Positions 1-9,299 of a stretch of DNA of 64,000 bases are shown here, piece by piece. Location of the stretch: contig CAMPDV010000043.1 of NCBI GenBank assembly GCA_946699065.1, forward strand, positions 62,001 to 126,000, read 5' to 3'. A program made the position numbers and the translations under genes. The notes under the pieces were generated by a model. The model was not told where the DNA came from and did no database searches. It saw nothing but the letters and a program-made list of their open reading frames with translations. Each line of letters starts with the position of its first letter. Position 1 is the first letter of the stretch. This stretch comes from Loxodes magnus. Lineage: Eukaryota; Ciliophora; Karyorelictea; Loxodida; Loxodidae.

Positions 1-3000
1 GTCGTACTAGAAATGATAGCAAAATGTTCTAAATTTATAAATAGAAATTATTTCTCTAATCATAAATTTATTTAGTTTCGTATATGTATAAAATGGAAAC
101 TATCTTGTTTCTTTATTAATATCTTCAAAGTAAAAGTGTGCAGTTTACATTGATCTCATCTTTTCTGTAGCATCTTAAAAGAACTTCTCTTAGATTTTGT
201 TATAAGCTTTACTCAAAAATAATTTGCTGTCTTCAATATTCTATACATCTATTTCAAAAAGTTAAGTTAATTTCTCCAAGTTTTTAAAATATTTCAGATT
301 AGCTATTTTTGTTTTGTTAAATAAAAAGGTAATATCAGAGTCAGGATTTGTTTATGTTTCTTATCATAATTTTACGTAAAACTTTAAATATCTCATTGCT
401 ATGTAGTACTCAAAAGGTAGTCAGGTCAAATCAATAAAGCATGATTCATTAAACGTTGAATTTGGACTTTAGAATGCATATCTTGCTACTTTTCTTTAAC
501 TAGTATGTATGTCTTTCTTTATTTTTCCAATGCCCCTTAAAATCGTCCATGGAATAACTTCTGAGCCATATTCTGTTTTAGGGAGTAAAAAGACTTGAAA
601 AATCTACTTAAAGTTGTAAGGAGTGATATTCTAATATTTGGACAATTATATCAAGGATCCATTAACACATTTCTTATATTTTTACACTATTTCTTTGCAA
701 TGGACTTTATAATATTCGTTTTCATGGAAAGTATATCCTAAATAAGTTATCCTCTTAGATCTTTTAATTTCTTAATTATTCAAACTTATGTTAACATTAA
801 TGTCTTCTTGTTTTTAATTCTTAGTTTTAAAGCATATAAACTCACACTTACTAACATTTATGCTCAATTTTACTCATCCAAATACTTTACACGTTGCTTT
901 AATCAATAGATTCATATTATCTTCATTAGAAATCAATAATAAATCATCTGCCCAAGCTTTAGTAACAAATATGCATCCACAGATTTTAAAGCCAAATCGT
1001 TTTTAATAAGTTTCTAAGTACCTGATAACAATATCGTAGAATATAATAGCTAGAACTGGACCATGGGAACTTCCTTACAATACTCCATTACTATATTATA
1101 AATTTCTTGAAAGAATACCATCTAAAATGAATCTAATATCTAGATTAAGATAAAATGATTCGAAGCAGTTTATTAGGGCAAGAGGTAGTTTTATTCTGCG
1201 TAAATGATGAAACAATAATCTTCTGTTAATAGTGTCAAACATCTTTTCTACATCTATAAGAGTTGTAAGTAAGTGCTTTTATTTCCCCCATCTTTTGTGT
1301 AAATCAATAATTGATTATAAAGTTCAGACATGATGCATTGTTTGTCTACTCTTTAGAAATCCTTATTAAGAGGGGTGTATAATTTTACGCTAATAAATAT
1401 ACCCATAGAGTCTTTAAGTTAGTACTTTATCATATATTTTTAAAATTACATTTATGAGCGCAATTGGTCTTCAATTTTTTCAATCGCTCTTTGATCCTTT
1501 CTTGTAAATTGGAAGAATTCTTACTTATTTAAGTTAATCAGGTATTTTTTACTTTCTCAACATATTATTAATGAACTTTAACAATACAAAATGAAATTCC
1601 TTATTAGCGTATTTAATAAGTTCTGCTTTTATGCCATCTGCTCCTGATGATTTATTATTCACTAGTCCTTTTATGGTTTCCTGAATTTCTTTAAAACTAA
1701 TAAGATCTAATCCTTACAAATAAGAAGCCTATTATTCTTTTACAAAGGTACAACTTTTGAAAATATTATCAATCCTTTAATTGCTGCTTTTTAGTTCTTC
1801 TTCATCAATAATCTTATGTTTGTCAAAAACATTACTTTCCCAATTATTAATAAATTAAGCAAATCCTTCTTGATCCATATGCATATAGTTTCTTTTCCTA
1901 GGGTTTAAAAGTTTCCTTGCTTATTTAAACATTTTTTAAGGAGACTAATTCATTAATTCTCTATTTTTCTTAGCCTATTTTTACTTATATTATCAGTAAT
2001 TACGTTTATATCTATTAAATTTTTTTGTTTTTGCTTATGCTAGCTATATTACTTCTTGATTTGCTCTTCCCTGCTATATTAACGCATTTTAATAAGCTAT
2101 TTATGCTTATTTGGCAGCATTAAAACTATTGATTATCCTTCAAGGAAGTTTATTATAATTAGTATTTTAAAGAACTTATCCAAGTACCAGATTAGCATTA
2201 TTATAGAGAATTTGCAGAATATAATTGTATTAATCTTCTAACTCATTTTCTTCAATTGCTCCAAAACCAATTAAACATCCGTTAAATTTATCCTAATATT
2301 CTTCTCTTATTATCATATTTTATAGTTTCTATATCTTAAACTTAACTCTAGGAGCAAGTATTGGCGGGTCTCTATTAATGTTTTAAGTATGTAACTATAG
2401 TAAAATTGGGAAGTGATCTGTGTCAAGTCCACTACTAGGTAAAGTTATAAAGTTAGAGAATTGATTGATGTTAATATGATAATTAGATATAACATAATCA
2501 TTGCAATAAGTTCTATAATTAGCCCTACTTCTAAAAGTATCGAAAATAGGATTGTTAATTATCTATAAATCTTATTCTTCAATAAAATTTTGTAATCTTA
2601 AACCGTTATCTTATTAATTCTGTACATCATTGCTACCATAACCATGTAGCAGAGTGTTAAAGTCTCCCATTAGTATTATTCCTTTATCTTCTATTACTCT
2701 AAGGATATTTTCTAAATGTTAATATGATTAATCTTTAAAAGATATTGGCTTTTCATTTGTTGGCATATAACATGTCGCAAAATATATGTTATTAGCTTTA
2801 ATTACAAGAAATCTATCATCTTGTCCTCCAAAATCAATTTCAAATTAGCCTGAGTCCAGATCATCTTTAACAAGAAGACATACTCCACCAGCTCTTGTAC
2901 TTTAATTACAATTTTTATAATAGGTTCTATATCCGCGAATCTATATTGGAATAAAGTCTGAATGTTATCATGTTTCATTAATGGAAAATATATCAATTTA

Positions 3001-5427
3001 ATGTTATAAAGTAAACTGTTAAATACTATATTATTTAGTAGATATTTAATTCATATTGCAGTGAGCTAAGTTTAAAATCTCTCTATTTGATCCTCCTTTA
3101 AGTCCTGGGTCATAAATGCAGAGGACTTTTTGACCATTTTAAGTTTAAATATGAAGTAAATTAGGAGCTTATCGTATTGTATTTCTATAGCATATTATAA
3201 TAAATAAAGTCGATGAATCATATTCTTATAATAACTATTTATCTATTTTAATTGGTACTGAGTTTCCATCACATGTCGCACGATTTAATCTAGAAGATAA
3301 AGTAATGAATCTATTTTCTATAGTTGTTAAGAGATTCTGCTTTTATCATTATTTTGATCGTAAGTATTGTATAAATTAATCGCTTTTAAAATTATACTTC
3401 TTTAATAACTCTTCAATATCAATATTTTACATATAGAAATTATGTTATGTTGGACTTAAAAATGCTTAATTAAGTTATGCTTCTTTTCAGTTTCTCTTGC
3501 CATTTTATGCTATCGAAATCTAATTAGTAAAAAGAGGTTGAACTTAGTCATTCTTGATTATAAAATCTGATGTATCTCTATTTTAATTTTATTATGCATA
3601 ATATAAATCACTTAATTAAATAGTCTAACTAGCTTAATTTTATTTTTAGTATTTTAGCATTTATTGAGACATATCTTCTTTCTTTTGTTTTTAAAGTTCT
3701 GATATTCTTGCATATGCATCAAGTTTACCTTCAATTTCACATTCATAATCTTATGTCAATTAAGAATATCTAATGTTCAGATTATTATAAACTTCTTACA
3801 TTTTAAATTCATTTTATTTAAGATTTTATAACTCTTAAAAGGAAAGATCAAGTTATTAGTTAATAATTCCCGTTATAGTTCCGCGATCATTCTTATAACA
3901 ACATGTTTCAGTTTAAATTAACTAGTTAAAAGCTTCATTAACAACAGATTAGGAATTGAGTTTAATCATTTCTACTTCTGATTAATCTTAATTTTGATAA
4001 CAAATGTTCTCTTTAAATTAATAATCAAAAGATTAATCTTAATTATTTCAATCTAGTTTAGTTAAACTTTAAATTTCATACTAAAACTTTCTGTTCTTAT
4101 CGAAATCTATTGAACTTTCATTCTCTTTTTCATTTTTGTGTATAATTTTACGTTTTTTTGAAGGAAATGTATTCCAGTTTGATTGGCATTTTCTTTTTAA
4201 ATAGTTAAATTCTTTGTCAAATATAAAATTAATATTAATAATACTATCTTGAACTTGAGGCATATTAGTTTGATTCTATTAAATTTTGGACCAAGGCTTA
4301 GTTTCTATTTGGAATAATTTCTCCCTTAATTCTCTATTAGTCCTCAATAATTGTTTTTCTTTTTCTTCTTATTTTTAACTGCTACTAATGTAATTAAGAT
4401 TTAATTATTAATAATATTACATCAGATCCTAAAAATTTTAATCTTAGGAGTTGACTTAACAAAACTTATCAAATTATTAATTTTGTATAGTGTTAGTTGT
4501 ATTTGTTGTATTGTCTTCACACTATATTATTTAGGTTTAAATTTGCTTATCTAGACTTAATCCTTTTGCTTGATTTTATTCTTAAAAAATAGGTTAAAGT
4601 GCAACATATTGTTCTTAATTGTTGTTTAAATACAATAAACAATTTTATTAATTCTATTCTAGCAAACTCTAAATAACTAATTATTTGTATTATAATTATA
4701 ATTATATTCATAGACTTTAATCAGAGTTCTGTTTACTTTTCTTATCATTTTCTTAGCTTATTTATAGAAAACTATTAAATAAATCCTGATATTAGATAGT
4801 CAAGAATTAGATAAGTTATTGTTGTATTTGTTCTCTAGTAATTGCCTTTTTTAATTAGATTTCACTATCTACTTTTTAATCAGAAATATTTATAAGTTAA
4901 ACTTCAATATTGTTTAAAGTATTTAATTATGGTTATTTAATGGTATTTTATGCTTAATTCTGTTAATTATTTGAAATAATATCTTAAGTTATATCTTAAG
5001 TTATCTTAATATCTTCTAATATTTCTAGCTCTTTAGAGGATTCTATATCTTAATTATACATATCTTTTATAGATATTTTTTAAATCTATGCCGGTAACAA
5101 GGCGGGAAACTTATTCTTTTTTCTATAGGAGTATTATTTTCCTTTTAAGGTTTTCTACAATAAATTTCCACGTTTTAGAGCTGTACTTATTTGCTTTAAA
5201 GGATCTCGAAGGTATTTGTTTATAGGTTATTAGTTACAGCTTCTTAATAAATTTCTTAATAAGTTCATAATTTCTTTAAGTCTCTAAAGTTAAATATAGT
5301 CTAAATCTATTCCTTTAATGTTATCTAGCACCTGCCTATTCCAATCCTTTTAGAAAGCAGCTTCTTTATTTTGAAATAAAGAAGAGTCGCTAAGAATAAA
5401 TTCTTGCGATTTTATTTATTCCTCCAT
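1..5427 (-). CDS. Retrotransposon polyprotein (endonuclease-reverse transcriptase), partial; TAA/TAG read as Gln, TGA apparently as Trp
   Basis: The frame is open from the Met codon at 5425-5427 to position 1 (1,809 codons, C-terminus missing) if TAA and TAG are Gln and TGA is Trp. Layout by residue: 1-765 Q/N/E/K-rich, with a coiled-coil-like stretch at about 350-369 and a basic PSKKRK patch at 422; about 770-1016 endonuclease; about 1260-1576 reverse transcriptase; then a LINE C-terminal region (VLLPKTEYGSE-type motif near 555-600, continuing to position 1). In-frame TGAs are at 364, 421, 874, 1324, 1471, 1480, 1993, 2140, 2968, 3346, 3487, 4048 and 4708 (left-most base). TGG codons are at 547, 952, 1288, 1840, 4174, 4291 and 5341. 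I found no frameshift. The start is uncertain because the AT-rich DNA upstream is also open. If TGA is a strict stop here, this is a pseudogene broken 13 times by nonsense changes only. Confidence 0.85.
700..1650 (-). other. Reverse transcriptase domain of the retrotransposon
   Basis: RNA-dependent DNA polymerase. Motifs in order: NNKSSGADGIKAE (residue 1260 region), LPIYKKGSKSD, then TGA-KN-TGA-RPIAL (canonical NWRPI or NYRPI, residues 1316-1324), SQQGFLKSRQT, motif A IDVEKMFD with catalytic Asp at residue 1392, motif B GVLQGSSHGPVL with Gln encoded by TAA, motif C AWADDLLLIS with first catalytic Asp at residue 1494, then FG-TGA-VKLSINVSKCEF (canonical W/L-x-IN-x-KT region), and RITYLGYTF. 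Both catalytic motifs are intact, so apart from TGA codons nothing looks dead. Confidence 0.93.
2380..3120 (-). other. APE-type endonuclease domain of the retrotransposon
   Basis: An exonuclease/endonuclease/phosphatase fold that nicks target DNA to prime reverse transcription. Motifs seen in order: NLAHCNMNQIS (residue 790 region), NET followed by TGA and QHSDF (canonical ETW, residues 818-824), RAGGVCLLVKDDLDSG, YFATCYMP (canonical YxPP-like), MGDFNTLLHGYG with the catalytic-type Asp at residue 922, and GLDTDHFPILL with His at residue 1005 (canonical SDHxP). All expected active-site motifs except the TGA-coded Trp are readable directly. Length of about 240 residues fits the family. Confidence 0.88.
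3121..5427 (-). other. N-terminal ORF1-like region of the retrotransposon polyprotein
   Basis: Residues 1 to about 769 of the element ORF. Gln, Asn, Glu, Lys and Ile dominate, most Gln being TAA or TAG. Residues 350-369 (SQKQEEKEKQLLRTNRELRE) look like coiled coil and residues 422-427 (PSKKRK) like a nuclear localisation signal. No CCHC zinc knuckle or RRM was recognised. In many LINEs a separate ORF1 supplies an RNA-binding, coiled-coil protein; here the equivalent is in the same frame as EN-RT. A real stop at one of the TGAs (4708, 4048, 3487 or 3346) could divide it into two ORFs, which the sequence cannot settle. Confidence 0.55.
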
Positions 5428-7866
5428 TTTTTTTCTCAACACTATAATTAATCTTAAAATATTAAGATATTTCTCTCCAAATAACCAATCTAAAAACTTA
5501 AACAAGGGAAATATAAATAGATTAAGAATAATAAAAATATGTGAATGATATAAATTAACTAAGCTTAGTAAACTAAAAGCAGATAAATAGAAAAATTAAG
5601 GAAAATAAATAAATTATAATACTAAAAGTAATTAATTAAAATTTAAATTAATTAAACTAATCTCCATCTAATTAAAAAGCTAGTTAATATTAAAATAATA
5701 GTTATGTAGTTATAAATATAAATTTGGTAAATAAATAAAAATATAAAATTTAAATTTATAAGCAAAATATATTAAGAATAGGGAAATATTAAGTAATTTA
5801 ATATTTTATAATATTTCTAAATTTCAATCTTATTTAAATCAAATTTTGCTGATATTATTAAAATTTAAATATACAAGGAAGAAATATATGATTAATATTA
5901 CAAAAGAATGAAGATTAAATTGATATTAATATAAATAATTTAAGATATAATTTTATAAAATTGTTTGATGATAAATAAATGCTAAAAGGAAAAAGCCATA
6001 AATTAAATACTTCATTATATCTAATATTAATATGCTCAATAAAAATTAAAAAATTGTAATACTAAAAGAGGCTTTAGAGTATATTCAAATTCGATTATAT
6101 CTTAATATTTAATTAAAAAAATGAAACTTAAATAAGTAAAAGAAAATTTAAAATTGCAAAAGTTACAAGTAAAATAGATATAGAAAATGATAAGATAATA
6201 ATAACTAAATCTCTAAAGAAATAATATATAGTCTATAAATAGATTCTTTATAATTTAATATTAAGGAGCATGGTAATATTAGTATATTTAGGTTTTAAAT
6301 ATACTAATAAGTAAAATAAAATAATAAAAATAAAGTATAATTAATGATTATTAAATAATTAGAATATTATTTAGCAATTTAAAAATAATGAAATTTCTAT
6401 TAAACTATAGTAATATTTAAATAAATGAAAAGTAGCAAAATAATATTCACTAGATAGTAAATATAAATTAAATATGTTAATTAAAATAGCATAAGAAATA
6501 TTGAATCTATGAATAATTAAAAATGATATTATAAATATATGATATAATATTAATTGGTCATATCTAATTATTATGTAATTGAATAATAAAATGAATGAAA
6601 AATAAATGAAAATAGCTTTATATTTAAATAAATAAGTTGTATTTATTAAATTAAATCTATTAACTATTTAAAATAAAATAGCTTGCTTTTATCTTTTAAG
6701 ATGTATACTAAACTAATAGTTTTATTAAAAAATATACTAAATAGTTAGTTCTTTAAGCCAGAGATGATTTAATCTTTTAAATTATAATATTTTAATATAA
6801 ATATTTCTTTAAATTATAATATTGATGATATCTTTAGTTTATATTAGTATTTCAAAACTATATCTTATAATATTAATAAAATAATACCAAAAAGAAAAAT
6901 GAAGAAAATAATAATATAGAAGTAAGTAAAAGTTAAATGATCAAATACTTTAGAAGCCATATTATTTAAGTTTAACTTAAATTAGATACCAATCAAAACT
7001 TTATATACTTAGTTAATTTAAATTAATAACCAATTAATGTAAATTACCTCTATTTACTCTAATTATTCATTATTCAATTAGTAAATCATCATTAAACAAA
7101 CCAAATATTAGCTAGAGTAAATAAACAAATACTATTATTAACAAAAATATTGCATAGCGACAAAATGCTTAGGCTAGCATATTAAATAGTATAAAAATAA
7201 CACAATATTTCCATTTAGCTATTAAAGTATTTTAGATTAATTAAAAAACATAAAAAATTAATTAATTATTAAAATAAAAATATTCATTATTTACATTATC
7301 AAATCATACTATAACCCTATTAATATTTAGAAACTATTTAAGTTAAACCTGACTTAAATTACTATGTTACCAACATAAAAAATTCAAACATATTTTAATT
7401 TCAATAAAATAAAGTAAAATCTATATAAATAAAATAAAAGTTAAATAATTGCTAATTAAGAAAAATATAAAGATTAAAATAATAAAACTTTAAATACAAA
7501 TTTTAATTTTATTATCTATCTTATTATATAATAAATAACCACAATAAAGAATCTAAAATAATATTAAAACTTAAGAGAATAATCAAATATCTACAAAAAT
7601 AGATTTAATAAAACCAAGAGATAATTAATTCACGTCTTCAAATTTAATTTTATAAGAGAATAATTATTTTATTTATCAAACCTAAATATTATTTAAATAT
7701 CTTTAAAGCTATTTTAAAATATAACTATTAAGTATTTTAGATCCAATTTATCATATATTCTTTATTTTACTCTCCGTTTTGAGTTTTTTATCATTTTTTA
7801 CATAATTAAATCGAAATAATAACTATTTAAAGAAAGGAATCATTTTCATATAAAAAGCAGATTAAA
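5428..7866. other. Extremely AT-rich spacer, no gene recognised
   Basis: A and T make up the great majority of bases, with many short A and T runs. Long open frames exist only because TAA and TAG are sense codons, and their translations are low-complexity F/L/I/K/N. The part nearest 5427 may hold the 5' UTR and promoter of the retrotransposon, but no motif is recognisable. No tRNA-like cloverleaf, tandem repeat or splice structure was seen. A short plus-strand frame at 6121 that begins MKLKQVKEN is treated under findings. Confidence 0.7.
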
Positions 7867-8019
7867 ATGAAAAATAAACAATTTTATATCTCAATGCAAT
7901 AACTCAGAAATTGGAATGAAAAAAACTCTTATTCAAAAAGAGAAAAAGACATGTAAATTACCTATATAAATAAATTCAAAAATATTGAAGAAAGTAAGCA
8001 AAGTGCCAAAAATTTAATC
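7867..8019 (+). CDS. Possible small plus-strand ORF or gene fragment, function unknown
   Basis: From ATG at 7867 the plus strand reads 51 codons (MKNKQFYISMQQLRNWNEKN and on) before TGA at 8020-8022. The composition is more protein-like than in the DNA around it: K, E, N, Q and S with scattered W, M and Y, and only two UAR codons. If TGA is sense, the frame continues past TGAs at 8020, 8026, 8152 and 8203 towards 8480 with lysine-rich text. I do not recognise a family. It could be a true exon, a fragment of an older gene, or chance openness under a code with few stops. Confidence 0.25.
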
Positions 8020-8419
8020 TGATGTTGATTTAACCTAAATAATCCTAAATTAGATATAAAATTTACTTTATAGAAATAGGAAAAACGGAACAAGTTTAAA
8101 GTTGATTCATTGCCTAAAGTAAAAAAGGAAAAAAACTTTCAAAGAGAACTTTGATAGTACAAAATAGGTATTTAACAGCTCAACCTAGTAATAAATTTGA
8201 AATGAATATAAAGCTTAACAGCAATAAGGAAACTGATAATGTATAAAAAAATTCAAAGTCATAAAAAACAATTGATAAACTATAAAAAATATAATGTAAT
8301 CTAATATATGATTTAAATATAGAAAAATTGCAAAAATAAAATCAAATGTTCTTTATCATTATTTTTAAAATAAATACATAAATTAAATAAATATTCAAAC
8401 AAAGAAAAAATCAGCTTAT

Positions 8420-8570
8420 TCAAATTATTTAATAATCAATATGCTTATCATTTAATTATGCTCTGAAAGCACTGAACACTTTGTATGATTTAATATAACC
8501 AATTTATAAATTTTATTAAATTTTTGATTTAAAATATTTAGTCTCTTTTACTTGCTTTAGTACCTTTTTT
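8420..8570 (-). CDS. Possible unique C-terminal end of a repeat-encoded ORF
   Basis: Minus-strand reading leaves the last recognisable unit as LKQVKETKYF and continues through unique text that looks like protein (IGYIKSYKVFSAFRAQLND region) to TGA at 8420-8422, with a second in-frame TGA at 8411-8413. This is what the 3' end of a gene encoding the repeats would look like in a code where UGA is the remaining stop. Against it, the last unit upstream (8571-8640) carries a 1-base loss and a 2-base gain, so the tail is not in the main frame of the next units as written. Confidence 0.35.
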
Positions 8571-8573
8571 TCT

Positions 8574-8690
8574 TAGAAATTCTCTCTCTACTTCTAGTCT
8601 TTGCTAATTACCTAACTGATCTTCGGACGCTTTTACTTGCTTTAATTCACTTTTCTTAGAAATCCTCTCTCTTACTTCTAGTTTTTGATA
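8574..8690 (-). repeat. Divergent left-edge units of the array
   Basis: The outermost units carry private changes: ctttgctaatt in place of tttgataatt, cttcggacgc in place of cttcagactc, a one-base loss in the TC run, and AAATCC in place of AAATTC. Divergent edge units are typical of tandem arrays, because exchange homogenises the interior more than the ends. The same marker combination reappears inside the array near 12255-12370. Confidence 0.8.
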
Positions 8691-9299
8691 ATTACCTAAC
8701 TGATCTTCAGTTTCTCTTACTTGCTTTAATTCGCTTTTCTTAGAAATTCTCTCTTACTTCTAGTTTTTGATAATTACCTAACTGATCTTCAGACTCTTTT
8801 ACTTGCTTTAATTTACTTTTCTTAGAAATTCTCTCTCTTACTTCTAGTTTTTGATAATTACCTAACTGATCTTAAGACTCTTTTACTTGCTTTAATTCGC
8901 TTTTCTTAGAAATTCTCTCTCTTACTTCTAGTTTTTGATAGTTACCTAACTGATCTTCAGTTTCTCTTACTTGCTTTAATTTACTTTTCTTAGAAATTCT
9001 CTCTCTTACTTCTAGTTTTTGATAATTACCTAACTGATTTTCAGACTCTTTTACTTGCTTTAATTCACTTTTCATAGAAATTCTCTCTCTTACTTCTAGT
9101 TTTGATATTTACCTAACTGATCTTAAGACTCTTTTACTGTCTTTAATTTACTTTTCTTAGAAATTCTCTCTCTTACTTCTAGTTTTTGATAATTACCTAA
9201 CTGATTTTCAGACTCTTTTACTTGCTTTAATTCACTTTTCTTAGAAATTCTCTCTCTTACTTCTAGTTTTTGATAATTACCTAACTGATCTTAAGACTC

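Larger units (their letters stand above)
1..5427 (-). mobile_element. LINE-type (non-LTR) retrotransposon, truncated by left window edge
   Basis: One minus-strand frame holds, in order, a low-complexity N-terminal part, an APE-type endonuclease and a LINE reverse transcriptase. This is the usual order in APE-type non-LTR elements, which copy themselves by target-primed reverse transcription. The 3' end, any poly(A) or simple-repeat tail and the target-site duplication lie outside the window. The 5' end is not marked by a visible duplication; coding-like composition begins near 5427 and the DNA to its right is nearly pure A/T. L1-like wording in the RT (IDVEKMFD, YLG) suggests the L1 side of the LINE tree, which is an inference. 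Micronuclear non-LTR elements are known in Tetrahymena (the REP family), so a ciliate host is reasonable. Confidence 0.88.

Noticed and set aside
2802..4263. Independent small minus-strand ORFs at 2802-2996 and 4081-4263
   Set aside because: The first is an out-of-frame shadow of the endonuclease domain. The second is an in-frame slice of the retrotransposon polyprotein between UAR codons.
1..5427. LTR retrotransposon or retrovirus-like element
   Set aside because: No LTR, protease, integrase or RNase H motif was seen; the APE-type endonuclease ahead of the RT is diagnostic of non-LTR elements.
1..5427. UAR read as Glu with UGA as Trp (Blastocrithidia-type code)
   Set aside because: TAA falls at invariant Gln positions of the RT (GVLQGS, QxGF), so Gln fits and Glu does not, although GAA/TAA exchange in the satellite alone would allow either.
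5428..7866. Long open frames in the AT-rich spacer as genes
   Set aside because: They are open only because TAA and TAG are sense; their translations are low-complexity F/L/I/K/N with no motif.
1..8540. tRNA or rRNA genes
   Set aside because: No stretch with the needed GC-paired stems or conserved rRNA/tRNA loops was seen.
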